From Epiperipatus broadwayi (Eukaryota > Onychophora > Udeonychophora > Euonychophora > Peripatidae), in NCBI GenBank assembly GCA_028023455.1, contig JAQFVV010006729.1:1-64000 (forward strand): DNA of 64,000 bases, in the 5' to 3' direction. The notes beneath the pieces are model-generated. The model was not told where the DNA came from. It was given only the letters and a program-made list of their open reading frames with translations, and ran no database searches. The position numbers and the translations under genes were made by a program. Positions 50,371 to 63,490 of the stretch are shown piece after piece. Position 1 is the stretch's first letter, and each line of letters begins with the position of its first letter.

Positions 50371-51843
50371 TAGTATATTGAAGACTGTGCTATAAATTAT
50401 ATTAAATTCACTTTTTATCAAAAATATCTGCATACATATTTAAACTTAATTATATTCTTAGTAGGCAGTAGTTGCAGATATTTTTTTATTAGCTGATAAA
50501 GTGTTGAGTTTTTGAACAGGATTTGAACTGAATTTAATATTAGTTGTATTCAAAACATCTATAGAATATTTTTGAATAAATGAAAATAACTTAGGCATTA
50601 TTATATGCAAATTTAGAATCCAAGAACATGAAGTTCTTGTTTTGTTTTTAATTAGTTTGTATTAAAATCTCCATCAACTGAATTTATAATGATGTCTTGA
50701 TTTCTGTTTCATAAAAGTGCCTATAAATTGTTCAGAAGATAACAATTATAAAAATTAAAAACAAAATAGTTGAAAATTATATATATATATATCACTGTTT
50801 AACTTGTGCTTTCATTTCAATTGTTTTAGATTTTTCTTACATACCATTTGATAGCAGTTATGTGAGCAGAATAACTATTTTTAAATGGTGTTATAAATAT
50901 TCTCAATAAAGTAAAATTAAATCAACAAAACAGTATATAAATCACAATGTTATTTCATTTTCATGGTAACAAAAAATATATTTTGGATGCTCTTAATTTT
51001 TTAAAACTACACTTATGACTTGAAGAGATTTATTTTATATAAAACAACTGAATGTAACTTGTGTGCTATAGTTGGCAATTGATAATTACTGTAATCTTTC
51101 TATTTTCTAATTTTATAATTTGGAACTATATATACATCTTTAGAATTATCAACTTTATGATTTCATACGTTTCAAAAAAATTCTAGTAATGTTGAAACCA
51201 ATATATTACTATAATATTTTAGACCTTCATTGGTTTTATCAGAATCAACAGATTATCCATGTTTAAAACAATAAAAAAATGATAACTTTATGGACAACTA
51301 GGTAATCTCAATAAAAACAGTATGCTAAAATCTTGCAAAAACATGTTTGTTAACTGCTAGATTTTATATAAATAATAAACAAGTTTAGAGACCCATAGCT
51401 TATAATAAAGAAATCAATCACATTCTCAAAAATAGTATAATTTTGGCATTCTTTTATTTTCCCTGAGAAAGATTTATAAAGTACTCCAAATTTAATAGCA
51501 TTGGGAAAGACCAAATCATTAATTAAATGCAAAGAAATAATAAATTAAGTCATATGCAATTGAAATAAATACTGTATCCTATGATATAATTTTCATAAAA
51601 ATAGCATTGTATATAAATGTTTATTTTTAACAGATTTAACACAGAAAAATAATCATCAATTAGTAAAATATTCAAATGAATTTAAATTAAAATTTACTAA
51701 TTATTTTAAAATACTAACACATTTTGAAAATGGTTCAAAATTATTTGAAATCAATATGAGAATAAATAACAGTCTATTAAGAATGAGAATAAGATACTTG
51801 GTACAAAAAAGAAAGAATTTAACAAGTTTTCAACTGAAACAAA
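50371..51843. other. AT-rich stretch, nothing recognised
   Basis: The minus-strand frame at 51350-51532 has no recognised motif. No other signal. Confidence 0.5.
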
Positions 51844-51925
51844 ACAATGGCCTAGCGGTTAGCATAGCCGCCTTCCAAGCAACTAGTCTGGGTTTGCTTC
51901 CTGGTCAACGCTTTGACATATGAAA
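51844..51925 (+). repeat. tRNA-derived SINE, head only
   Basis: CAATGGCCTAGCGGTTAGCA (A box), an anticodon-arm-like CCGCCTTCCAAGCAACTAG, then GGGTTTGCTTCCTGGTCAACGC, TTTGACATATG and an A tail. The B box GGTTTGCTTCC is slightly decayed. It lies 250 bp before a second copy in the same orientation. Confidence 0.75.
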
Positions 51926-52097
51926 AAAAAAAACAATGTACTTATAAAAAAGAAAGAATATAAAAATATTTAAAAGTGATCCATTAAGATAAATCGAATA
52001 TCTGGAATTCCACAAAATGTAATGAAAAAGAGTTAATAATGACATAAAAAATGTAATTCCTGAAGTGAAGAATAAAGAAAATAGTCAAAATAGTCAA

Positions 52098-52190
52098 GCA
52101 TTGGTGGTCGAGTGGTCATCACAGCTGCATTATGGGCAGTTGTCCTGGGTTTGTGGGTTCACTTCCAGGCCAATGCTTTGACACATGAGA
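52098..52190 (+). repeat. tRNA-derived SINE, head only
   Basis: Begins GCATTGGTGGTCGAGTGGTC. The B-box region GTGGGTTCACTTCCAGGC is followed by CAATGC, which pairs with the 5' GCATTG, then TTTGACACATGAG and an A-rich tail. The variable region is about 7 bases longer than in the 10171 copy. Too decayed in the anticodon arm to be a tRNA gene. Confidence 0.75.
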
Positions 52191-52941
52191 AAAAAAAGAA
52201 TAGAGAAAATAAAATTTTCAAAAATATAAAAGAACATTTTGGTATTAGAAGAAAAGTTATTTCAATAAGAAAAAAATGAAACAAACTATTACTTAAAAAA
52301 GAAATGTCAAAATCATATGTGTGAAAGAATTCTACAAATAATTGTATAGTAAAAATACAAAAACAAATTAATCACAAAAAATTACTACATATTTTTAATA
52401 GCCAAGCATTTTAAATGAAAACTTGAAACATGCAAATACATTTATGAATAAAAAAACTCCAGAAAGTGTTGGAATTATTGTTGGCATCTTAAGAAAAGCA
52501 GAAGAAAAAATAGAAAAATTGTTTGCAAAGCTACATACCAATGTTTAAAAGATGTATGAGATGATTGAAAACAATATTAATATGAATAAAGAAAATATTA
52601 AAAATTAACATTTAACAATTTACTATCAATGCTATTTAAAGTCTTTATTATGTTAATTACAATTTATTTATAGTGAACTTTAATAAGATGGAATTCAAAC
52701 TGATGGCTCATATTTAAATATTGAGAAAAGTTATAGAAAAGTCTATTTTTACTATAATCTTAGTTTTGGACAATCTAGACAAAACTCCAGGATATTGTCA
52801 TATTCTGAAAAATATTTTATCTAAATATGTCAGCAATGATTAGATTACATGATTCGAAGAAGATTAAAATTGAAAAGATTGTACAATATAGCAATTCTAT
52901 ATCTCCAAAATGTTTTACAGCAGTTTTACAAAAAGTATTTT

Positions 52942-53640
52942 TATAGAGGATTTGAACACAGACTTATAAGTATCTTTCAGCTATGTATTCTATTTGATAA
53001 AACCATTACACATGATCACACACATATGAAAAAGATAAATGATCTCCAATATATGTATTTCATATTGAACAAGCACTTATCAGTTGGTCTAAATCATCAT
53101 CTTCCACACATATATAAAATCAATGCTTGGTTTATTTAAGATAGCAAATATTCAAATTTTAATGGACAGGCTTCAATTTACTCCACCCTGCAATTCTTTA
53201 GTCATATATACCACTGATGAAGGAGCATCCAAACTCTTGTTGATACTAATGTTATTTTCATAACCATGTTGATTTTAAATTATTCTTGCTCCTCATCTAT
53301 AGGTCAACATGGGTATGATAATAATATTGGCATCAACAAAAGATTTGGGTCTTCCATAATCAGATTTTTGATGGTATGGATGGCTGAAGAGTTGGAGGGT
53401 AGAGTGGATTGAAACCTGTCCATTAAAGTTTGAAGATTTACTACCTTAATATAAATCAAACACTGATTATAAATATGTATGGGAGATAATGATCTGGACT
53501 ACTGATGAGTACTGGTTCAATACAAAATATGTATATTGAACATTTATCTATTTCATACATGTGTAATCATGTGTATTGTTTATATGAGATAGAATGGATA
53601 GGTGAAGGGAGCATATAAGTCTATGTTCAAATCTCTTATA
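52942..53640. repeat. Complete foldback element, about 700 bp, inserted in the LINE
   Basis: The left end TATAGAGGATTTGAACACAG and right end TATGTTCAAATCTCTTATA are inverted. Inner pairs include AACAAGCACTTATCAGTTGG with CTGATGAGTACTGGTT, AATCAATGCTTGGTTTAT with ATAAATCAAACACTGATT, and TTTTAATGGACAGG with CCTGTCCATTAAA. The tail AAGTATATGAATTAGGCTTGTATTTCAAAT follows. This is the longest member in the window and the reference copy for 769, 2827, 26039 and 29721. The plus-strand frame at 52849-53139 is a chimera of LINE and repeat. Confidence 0.9.
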
Positions 53641-53950
53641 ACTTTCATTTAAACTCCAAGTATATGAATTAGGCTTGTATTTCAAATATTTTGTGGATTA
53701 AAATAGGAAGTTAAAAAATAAAAGTCCAAGTAATTTTATTTAAGCCATCTAGAGTTTGTAAAAGATGTGTTTGTTGATGCAAATAATGCTTCAGAGCTTC
53801 AGGAAATGTTGCAAGCATTATCAGATGAAAGTATGAATCTAAGACCAATAATAAATAATATTCAATTGATTTTTTTTTTCAGAAAAAAAGAAAAAAGAAA
53901 CCGATTGTCATGAATTAAAAGAAGTTAACAACTACAAATAATTTGAGCCA

Positions 53951-54016
53951 ATAAACATCACATGACCACCATCTCTTATGCTTGTGTATAACTGTTGTTA
54001 AAACAGGCAAAACTCA
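53951..54016. repeat. Arm fragment of the 46528-type element
   Basis: ATAAACATCACATGACCACC, ATCTCTTATGCTTG and AACTGTTGTTAAAACAGGCAAAACTC match the outer and inner arms at 46928-47075. It lies between LINE blocks 3 and 4. Confidence 0.7.
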
Positions 54017-54560
54017 CTATATATATTGCAAATAATTTGGTTGTATTATTAATAAAGATTGAATTAAACCAGTCTAGAGTGTTCCTCATAAATATAACTT
54101 AATAATAAAAGAAAATATGTTTTATGTGTTGAAAAAGAAAGATTTTTAATGAATAGGTTTTATTAATTCATAACTGTGGTATTGAGTATTGGACATATAA
54201 CAGAAAAACAATGTAGAAAATTATTCAATAAATTATGGAGAGATGTGTGTTAGGAATAATGGCAATGCATCAAGAATGATAATAGTTGACTGATAGAGCA
54301 ACCCGATCTTATTGACATCATTGAACGAATGAATATGCTAAAATAGAACCGGGCTGCATCTATTGCTAAAATAGATGGTAATAGATAAATAGGTGAAGTC
54401 TTAAACAGATGCTAAGATTTTATAAAAGATCTTGAAAGAAACCGTATGTGAGATAGATGGATGGATGAAATAAGGAAGTTTGTTGGTTTGATATGAGAAA
54501 GAGATATGATGAATCAGAGAGCTGGATTAAACTTGGAGAGACCTTCATTTTGCAGTGAAT

Positions 54561-55628
54561 TGAAAACGATTAAAAATGATATATAAATATCTTGCTAGTT
54601 TTGTAAATAAATAAAAATGCATTTGGTTGTTGAGACATGACATAATTTTTAATTATATTAAAAAGTTTTATATTTTTATTACTCTATGAATATCATTTTC
54701 AGCTTACGGGATAATTAAATTAACTACTTCCTGTTTACAATTTTAAAAATGATCTGTTTAAACTGTAAAGCAGATAGGTTAACTTTTAAGTTAATGTTAA
54801 TAACAAACATATCAGCAAAAATAAAAAAAAATCCAAATAATAAAACATTAAACCCCTTTTTAAACACATGACCATCTCTAAATCAGTACCTTTTTTTCAA
54901 ATACTCTTTAATAATAATTTATTAAAATCTTTGATAAGAGGGGAGAAAAAAACTATTTTTATTATAAAAGCAAAGCAAAGAAACGATATGGCAGTAAATT
55001 ATTTATGCTTTCGCTATATATATTTTTTCCAAAATAGGCAAGATATTTTATAGTTGATTTTATTTCTTCGTTTGCCTAAACGAAATTTTAATATCTTTTT
55101 TTTTTTTTTTTTCAAAATTTACATTTTCTTGTTTCATTGTCAACTGATTTTTAAATAATGCAATTCTCCTAACTTTATATAATAAATCTAATCAATGTGT
55201 ACTAAAAATTAAAAACATATTTTTTCTCACTATATATATGGACATATTTGTAGTCAATAGATTAATATGTTATAGTCACAGCAAACTAATTTTTATCTCT
55301 CCCCCTCCCATTTTAACATGTGTTTTCTGCAGTTCACATAGGCTTAAAAACCCCTCTGTTGTTAAATACATTTAGATTTTGTAGCATTTTAATTCTCATT
55401 CGTTAATGGTTTGCGGTCGTAGCTTGCGCCATTTCTTAGTCAATTTTGGTTGCATTTTCTTCATTTTAGGCTTATTTTATAGGAAATTTGAAATTTAAAA
55501 TTTTAGTTCTAAAAAAGTCTGTCCATATATGGCATTTAAAAAAAAATCATATTCATTGCTGTGTATTGGTGTGTAGGCCAGCCTCTGTTCTCCGATTGGA
55601 TGGCTGCCAACTCTGGAAATTGTGCTGC
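54561..55628. other. AT-rich stretch with a slightly CpG-rich patch near 55300-55620
   Basis: Contains TCTCCCCCTCCCATTT, GGTTTGCGGTCGTAGCTTGCGCC and CTCCGATTGGATGGC (an inverted CCAAT motif). This could be promoter-like or repeat-derived; no transcript structure is visible. The frame at 54868-55053 is unsupported. Confidence 0.35.
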
Positions 55629-56120
55629 AGACATTTTTAAAGAACAAAGTTAGAAACAAAATAAAATGTACATGTTTGTAATTGATTTTGAATGTAAATA
55701 AATATATTTATTATACTTTTTTACATTCATAATTAAGGTTTTATATTACTTTGTCAAAATATAAAGTTTGATTCAAAAAAATTTAAAATTTACAAGAAAA
55801 ATAAGTGTGGGAAAGTGGTGGCTCTTCAAGAAAGTGAAGGTTGATCACTGCTCACCATAATTTGCATATCAGACATTTCTAAATACAAAGTCAGAAATCA
55901 AAACAAAATGTTTTACATATTCATAATTGATTTTGAACATAAATATATTTATCATAATTTTTTACATTCATAATTAAGATTTTATATTATTTTATGGAAA
56001 TATAAAGATTGATTCGAAGAATTTTAAATTTTACAAGAAAAATAAGCGTAGGAAAGTGATCGCTCTTCAAGAAAAGTGATATAACATTGAAATCTACAGA
56101 TCGTAATTTGCTTATTAAAG
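55629..56120 (+). repeat. Tandem repeat, 242-bp unit, two copies plus remnant
   Basis: Copies start AGACATTT at 55629 and 55871. Both carry TTACATTCATAATTAAG-TTTTATATTA, AATATAAAG-TTGATTC and ACAAGAAAAATAAG-GT-GGAAAGTG-T-GCTCTTCAAG. A worn third start lies near 56119 (AGACTGCC..AGAACAAAATG). Confidence 0.9.
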
Positions 56121-57118
<998 letters not shown>

Positions 57119-57480
57119 ATTTAATATTTTGAAGTGATGAAATCTCCAAATGTTGTTTATTTAACTTTAATTCAACATTTCATAATATCAAAGTTTAATT
57201 GCAAAGCATATAAAAATGAATCAATTTTCAATTGTGGTTTGAGATCTTATAAGATAAACAGATTTAGATAATAACACAATAACAAACATCTAAGTTATAA
57301 AGAAGACAAAATCACTAAATATTTATTCTATTATTTGTCTGAAGATTAGTGACAATGACTTATTAGATGTGATAATATTTTTTACAAATTCCATCATCTA
57401 TTAGTAAATGTTGAATGTATAGAAAAGTTTTAACTTTATTTAAACTTCTGAAATATAGACAACTTATTAATAATAACACA
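57119..57480. other. AT-rich spacer
   Basis: Nothing recognised. Confidence 0.5.
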
Positions 57481-57580
57481 TAAGTTACTAACCTATGTTG
57501 TCTATTTGGGGTATAATTACTAACCTGTGTTGTCTATTTGTGTGTAATTACTAACCTGTATTGTTGATTTGTGTATTCAA
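57481..57580 (+). repeat. Minisatellite, about 34-bp unit, three copies
   Basis: TTACTAACCT-TGTTGTCTATTTG-G-GTATAA recurs three times; the third has TATTGTTGATTTG. Confidence 0.85.
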
Positions 57581-58050
57581 GTTGTTTGTATTTGAGAAGT
57601 TTCAATAAAGTTAAATTTTTTCTATACATAACATTTACTGATAAATGATGGAAATAGTTCAGCATATCACATTTATCCTAATAATCTTGCAAACAACTGA
57701 ATTCATCATAAATACATAACATTAGAATTAAATGTGTTAAATAATGTAATATTTATGACAAATAAAGTCTTCAAATGCTATCCAAGATATGATTTAATTA
57801 TGTTTATTGCATTTTTTTTATATTTACTATGTATTCAATTGTTTATGAAGTAATCAAATTAACACTTAGTGATTCTGTCTTGTGAATACAATTTATGGTG
57901 TTTTGTATTTTTCATATCACATGAGAATAAATATTTCTAGAGAACATGCAAATAATAAATTGATTTCTGATCATTTTGTGGGATAATTCTTTTTACACAA
58001 CAACTAACATCTTATAGCTATATGATAAAATAATATACATAATTTTATTC

Positions 58051-58054
<4 letters not shown>
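57581..58054. other. AT-rich spacer
   Basis: Nothing recognised. Confidence 0.5.

Positions 58055-58108
<54 letters not shown>
58055..58108. repeat. (AT)n microsatellite
   Basis: About 26 uninterrupted TA/AT units. Confidence 0.95.
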
Positions 58109-58113
<5 letters not shown>

Positions 58114-58208
58114 TCTTTATGATATATAATTTTATAAATATGTCTGTCTTTTATCATAAATATTACCAAAATCACACTTTTCTTTATTTTGCTGTAATAT
58201 TCTATAAA

Positions 58209-58411
58209 TACAATTTATCCAAACCACTTCAAACACTTTTTAGCAAAACTCTTTATTTGTACACACACCTACATTTTGACTGTCCTGCAATCTTCTTCAG
58301 AGCCAGTTCATTTTAATTTCTGAAGAAGACTGCAGGACAGTTGAAACATAGGTGTATGTAAAAATAAAGAGTTTTACTAAAAAGTGTTCAAAGTGATTTG
58401 GATAAATTGTA
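58209..58411. repeat. Palindromic element, 203 bp
   Basis: TACAATTTATCCAAACCACT pairs with AGTGATTTGGATAAATTGTA. The inner arms AGCAAAACTCTTTATTTGTA, CACCTACATTTTGACTGTCC and TGCAATCTTCTTCAGA pair with TCTGAAGAAGACTGCA, GGACAGTTGAAACATAGGTG and TAAAAATAAAGAGTTTTACT. Arms are about 92 bp around a loop of about 20. The phrase CTGAAGAAG-CTGCAGGACAG-TGAAAC resembles the widespread animal repeat motif of the CTGAAGAAG...GAAAC kind. The frame at 58119-58316 crosses it and is not a gene. Confidence 0.9.
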
Positions 58412-59995
58412 TCAGTCTTTTAACTTTATTGGATATAGATAAAATCATCAAATAACTGTCAGTCAAAAAAGAAATCTATATTATAAGGTATAATAAAAGG
58501 CCAAAAAATTAATTTACTGTCATTTATTAATCATAAAAACGTTTATTAGTTTTAGATATTATATTCTACAAAATAATTTTATCATTTTAAAACATAATTA
58601 CATAAATAATATAGATTGAATTATATTTTCAAATATTATTGTAAAAATATTTATAACATTATTTAAATGCTTTCTTTTTTTATATATATGTAAAATGAGA
58701 TAAATTTAAATCCTATGTATTAATATTTATTGATATGCAATAAAAACTTATTTTTAATTTACTCAAGCTAAAATAAATAAAGCTATATCATTTAAAATAA
58801 ACTGTATTTAATGTATCTGTGTATTATTAATTTAGATTTAAAATAAATAAATTGAAAATATAAAAGATTATCATATATTTTAGTCTAATGCATTATATAT
58901 AAGTAAAAAAAACGTAAAAATTATTTAAATAATATTAGATACATCTTGTTATATATATTATAAATAATAATTAGATAAATATATACAATAAACAACATAA
59001 GTGATGAATTAAAACTAATTTATAGTGAATAACATTAAATGATTAAATATCAATGATTTGCAAGGAGTTTTCATTTTGACTTAAATTCATATACTGTATT
59101 ATTTTTTTTTAAAATGTTAATACATAAATTAACTTACATAATTCAATAAGTTAAGTGATCATTTTGAAGAATAATTCATTAGTAGAATATTGTGCTTAAC
59201 TGTTGAAACATTATATGTTATTGCTCCTTTGTTCATTATATGTACTGTATTTTAAGTTAAATATCATTAGTAAATTTCTCAGATAGAAATTAGTTGACAG
59301 ATTTTTTAAATTAAATGTGAAAAGTATCATTTAAACTCATTTTAAAATTCTTTTTCCAAATATATAAAAAAAAAACCCTTTATTCATCTTGAAATTATAA
59401 TATTTAAATTTTACTTGAATTCTCTCTTATTTGTTTATTCTTTTATTTAAAAATAGTAATTACGTATTAACTTCTGTTTACTTTCAGAAAAGAAAAGTTC
59501 TGAAAGTCTAGCAAATCATTTTTATTAAATCACTTTTGTTAATAGTATTTTCCACTCTTTTTTGAAAAAAAAAACTTAAAATATAAAATAATCAGATTAA
59601 AACAATTGTTAATTTGATTTTTAAAATGTTCACCAATAACTATTTTAAAATTTATTATTACTTTTCATGAATTAATTATTAACTATATGATGTGAAATCA
59701 AATAATAAAATAAATAATTTTATTAATAAAATTTTAAAATAAAAATGATTAAATTTTCAGTGAGATTAAAAATTTATGTTGGTAAATTAGAAATCAAATA
59801 TATTTATAATATTAAATCTATTAAAAGATTCAATGATAAAATTTAAAAACAGAACATTTATTTTTGATACATAAATGTCATATTTTAACTTAATGAATGT
59901 AATAAGTTCTAGAAAAAAATAAGTCAATTGATTTACATCATACATATATATCATTAAAAGCCTAAAGGAAAACTAGTCAATAAAAATAATCAAAT
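58412..59995. other. Very AT-rich stretch, nothing recognised
   Basis: No frame, RNA gene or repeat supported. Confidence 0.5.
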
Positions 59996-60255
59996 AAATT
60001 CATCACTAAAACAGATTAGCCAAAGAAAATAAACTCTAAAACACAACCAATGAGTTTACTGTTACATGCAGATTTTTTAAATATTAATATTAAGGGTATG
60101 TGGGATGTAAGTGGAATTGAGGGGAGGGTAATATTTAGTATAAATCAGCTATCTTTTAGTCCTTTACACTTGAGAAGTCTGCTTGTAGCAGTGAAGCCAT
60201 TGGTTGTGTTTTAGAGTTTATTTTCTTTGACTAGTTCTGGCTTAGTGGTGAATTT
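59996..60255. repeat. Palindromic element, 260 bp
   Basis: AAATTCATCACTAAAACAGA pairs with TCTGGCTTAGTGGTGAATTT, and CAAAGAAAATAAACTCTAAA plus ACACAACCAATG pairs with CATTGGTTGTGTTTTAGAGT plus TTATTTTCTTTG. Arms are about 58 bp around a 140-base interior with a GGGATGTAAGTGGAATTGAG-type G-rich patch. Confidence 0.85.
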
Positions 60256-60501
60256 GGGGTAATTTTGGTTGTGTGTGTGTATATATATAAATACCCATTA
60301 TAAGTATGCTATATGTAAATTACTAATAATTTTAACAGTAAAAATAATAAAATATATATTTTAATTAATCAGTAGTGCTGATATAATTAAACAACTAATT
60401 TTATGATTATTAATAGATAAATGGTATATATGATGAAGTAATACTAATTAAATATAAATTACAACAAAAAGAGTTATATAAAACAGCTAATATAAATATG
60501 T

Positions 60502-61419
60502 ATTAATCATACATAAAAGGACTTTTTTGGACATGGTTTAGTGCCCTTTTCAAATGTTAATAATATATTATTATGTAACCTATTATTACATATACAACAC
60601 CATCTATCATTCCATAATAGAAGTAAAACAACACAATAATAATTATAAAACATTAGTAAAATAGAACAAAACTTTTATATAGAGATCTAATGTAACTTAA
60701 AAGAATATTGACTATATAATATAACAATATACACAACAATTAATACATGTATTATACAACTTTATATATTGTCTTATATAATTTTCCATTCATTTCCAAT
60801 TGCCCAGTTATTAACTAAATTTATTCAAATTTTGTAAACATTTATATAATTATTTAAGTCATGTTTAATGTAATATGTTTTATATATTAATCTTTAATTT
60901 GGATTTTTAATATAATTTAAAGATTTACAATTTTTATAGCATCTATTTTATGTCCATATGTTAAGATGCTATAAAAAATATTAAACCTTTAAATTGTATT
61001 AAAAACCCAAATAGCTAACTGATATATGAAACATATTACATTAACCATAACATAAGTAATTGTATGAATATTTACAAAACTTTGATAAATTTAGTACTGG
61101 TAAATTGGAAATGATTGGAAATGAATGGAAAATTATGTAAGACAATAGAGATAAAGTTGTATAATACATGTATTAATTGTTTTGTATATTGTTATATTAT
61201 ATAATCAATTTTTTTAAAAAGTTATGCTGAATCTCTATATAAAAGTCGTGTTCTATTTTACTAATGTTTTATAATTGTTACTGTTATTGTTTTATTTCTA
61301 TTATGTAATGTTAGATGGTGTTGAATATGTAATAATTCACTAATATAATAATAGATTATTAACATTTGAAAATCGTACTAAACAATGGTGCTGAAAAAGG
61401 CTTTTTATATATGATTAAT
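60502..61419. repeat. Giant palindromic element, 918 bp
   Basis: ATTAATCATACATAAAAGG at the left matches inverted TTTTTATATATGATTAAT at the right. Pairing continues almost to the centre: CATTCATTTCCAAT with ATTGGAAATGAATG; TTAATACATGTATTATACAA with TTGTATAATACATGTATTAA; TTATAGCATCT with AGATGCTATAA. The central loop is only about 20 bases (60947-60967). No coding sequence. A long hairpin-type MITE or foldback element is likely. Confidence 0.9.
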
Positions 61420-61443
61420 ATATATTTATATTAACTGTTTTAT

Positions 61444-61725
61444 ATGATTATTTTTTTTTGTAATTTATATGAAGTAACAGCATATTGGAATTTATTATTT
61501 CCATTTTTGATGATAATTAAATATTGCTGGATTACTGTTCTTTTTGCCAAAGTAAACAGTACTAAATGCAAAGTTTTTTTAGTTGGCAAATCTTTTTCTC
61601 TTTTGCTATTCAATGTTATTTTAAATGATTTATTTGACTTAAAATTTGCTATTAAAATTCTTCACATATGTGATTATTATATGCTTTTCCATAGAAAAAA
61701 TGGAATTGCCTTAAAGAACTTTTAT
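61444..61725 (+). pseudogene. Possible LINE reverse-transcriptase fragment
   Basis: An open frame of 136 codons runs 61444-61854. Residues 1-100 resemble the central palm of a non-LTR reverse transcriptase: MIIFFCNLYEV, AKVNSTKCKVFLVGKSFS, LLLFNVILNDLFDLKFAIKI and CDYYMLFHRKNG. These parallel the family order NLY, V-N-G, G-V-x-Q-G-x-x-L-S-P-L-L-F-N-x-x-x-N-D-L, then (Y-A-D-D). The Q-G and the catalytic aspartates are not conserved, so this would be inactive. The C-terminal 35 codons translate a TA/TG microsatellite. It begins 25 bp after the giant palindrome. An AT-rich chance frame is the alternative. Confidence 0.4.
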
Positions 61726-61729
61726 AGAA

Positions 61730-61730
61730 T

Positions 61731-61763
<33 letters not shown>
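61730..61763. repeat. (TA)n(TG)n microsatellite
   Basis: About 10 TA units followed by 7 TG units. Confidence 0.95.
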
Positions 61764-61854
61764 ATTGATTGCACACATGCATATAGTAAATAATAATCAA
61801 ATTATAGTAATACATTTCATAGATATGATCAAACATAATCAGAGGGTTGTATAA

Positions 61855-62704
61855 TTTAACACGGATTTTAAAAAAAAAAGGTATTTTAGAAAGAAAAATT
61901 GCCAGATTTATGCTTGCTATTTACTTATATATTCTGAATACATCTCATAATATAAAGCACTTTTCAAAATTATTTTATGATGTAAATAAGTTTTCCTAGC
62001 CTAAGTAATGTAGAATGAAATAATTTAAAGGCAGAGTTTAGGAATGTAGTTTCTGTTTTTTTTTTCAATCCTTATTTAATGCATGTGGTTTATATTAATG
62101 CAACAATGAAATGAATACTTATTTTTAGAAGCATTAGAGTTGGCCACCACTCCTAGATTTTATTTTTACATATTTTCTGATTATTAGTTAAATGCTAAAA
62201 TTATATACATTGTATATCTCTTTAGAAGAGATTAAAAAAAAATGTTTTAGCTTCTTAGTTTCTTTCCTTTTTATGTTGTTCTTTGATATTGCTTTTCTTT
62301 TATTAAGAAAAAGCAAACTAACAAAAGCGAGTTTAGTCCACCAATTAATAATATGTCTTAAATATATTATGTGTTAAAATTTAATTTTTTTATATTAACT
62401 TTTTGTTTGTATTTGACTGAAAATAACAAAATATTCAATAATAGTTTATTGATCTACAATTAATTATCCTTTGTTTACCCATTTATGTGACCAAAACAAC
62501 ATAATATAAAAATATTCCATAAGAAATATTATTTTTTTAATTATCTTTTTTCTAATACCATTTTATTAATTTAATTATCTTTTTAAAAAAAAACAACAAC
62601 AACAATAATCATATTTATTATTATTAACATTATAACTAATTCTTGTATTAAAGTTAAAAATTTCTGTCCCCAACAATATCACTTGGGCACATAGTTTCAA
62701 TATA
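61855..62704. other. AT-rich spacer
   Basis: Short (CAA)n near 62592-62605. The frame at 62192-62377 has no motif. Confidence 0.5.
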
Positions 62705-63490
62705 TTGAAATGAACAATCTATTATTAATTTAAAAAAAAAAGATTTTGTTTTCTTCTAAGCAATCAAAGTAATCTGTCAATTTTTTTTAAAAGTAACTGA
62801 AACAAGATTCAAGAAGAAAACTAAGTTTTATATAAATCAATTTTTTTTTCTGAACAGAATGGGATATTATTCAATTCAAATCCTATTAAAACTTCACTAT
62901 GTTTCGTGAATAGAAATAAAAGAAATACCACCAACTAGCTATATATCTAACTTGTGATACTTGAACTACTTAAAATAACTCTGGTGCAAATGCAGACCAA
63001 TACACATTTCAGATAGAGGATGAAACCTGTAAAAAACATATTATAACCCCATATGAACTATTTAATATTTATCAAAAAGAAAAACTAAATGACAGCTATT
63101 TTGTTTTGTAAGTTTTATGTTTAAAGACTATTTGAACTTTATCTAATTATTCTGAGTTTATATTTAATGTTGTAATCTAAAATTGTTACTTTAAAAAAAT
63201 TGTTTTGTTATTATATATATATATATTATTTAAGTGAATAATATTGTAGTAATGTTTGTATACCTGTTAAATATATTGAAATTAACTTTGTACAAATTAT
63301 TATTTCAAAAGAAAAGAATAAACAAATAATTATAAAATGTAAACTGCAACACTAATGTATAAATGGTCCAACTCTTAAATAATCATAGTTAATGATATAA
63401 TTATATCCATTGTCCTTTCATTCATAGTTAATCTTATATTTGAATACTGAGAATTATATTTTATGTAGATAAATTTATATTATATATTGT
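62705..63490 (+). repeat. Dispersed direct repeat, copy 2 (mate at 1195-1980)
   Basis: Collinear with the first copy through GAAATGAACAATCTATTATT, AACTAAGTTTTATATAAA, TTCTGAACAGAATGGGATAT, AAATGACAGCTATTTTG, TCATAGTTAATGATATAA and TTTATGTAGATAAATTTA. Small indels separate the blocks. Orientation is the same as copy 1. Confidence 0.6.

Larger units (their letters stand above)
52447..54560 (+). pseudogene. Decayed LINE reverse transcriptase interrupted by foldback insertions
   Basis: Four blocks appear in the order of a non-LTR reverse transcriptase. Block 1, 52447-52540: NKKTPESVGIIVGILRKAEE (family K-x-P-G-x-D-G-I-x-x-E-x-L-K). Block 2, 52837-52945: MIRLHDSKKIKIEKI then SNSISPKCFTAVLQKVF (family R-L-H...I...G-V-R-Q-G-D-x-I-S-P-K-L-F-x-A-x-L-E). 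Block 3, 53758-53870: VKDVFVDANNASELQEMLQA then LSDESMNL (family F-A-D-D...L-Q-x-M-L-x-x-L). Block 4, 54170-54530: GIEYWT, MERCVLGI, DIIERMNMLK and DRWMDEIRKFVG (C-terminal family region). Stops and frameshifts are frequent and the FADD core is altered. The element at 52942-53640 separates blocks 2 and 3, and a fragment of another lies at 53951-54016. Confidence 0.8.
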
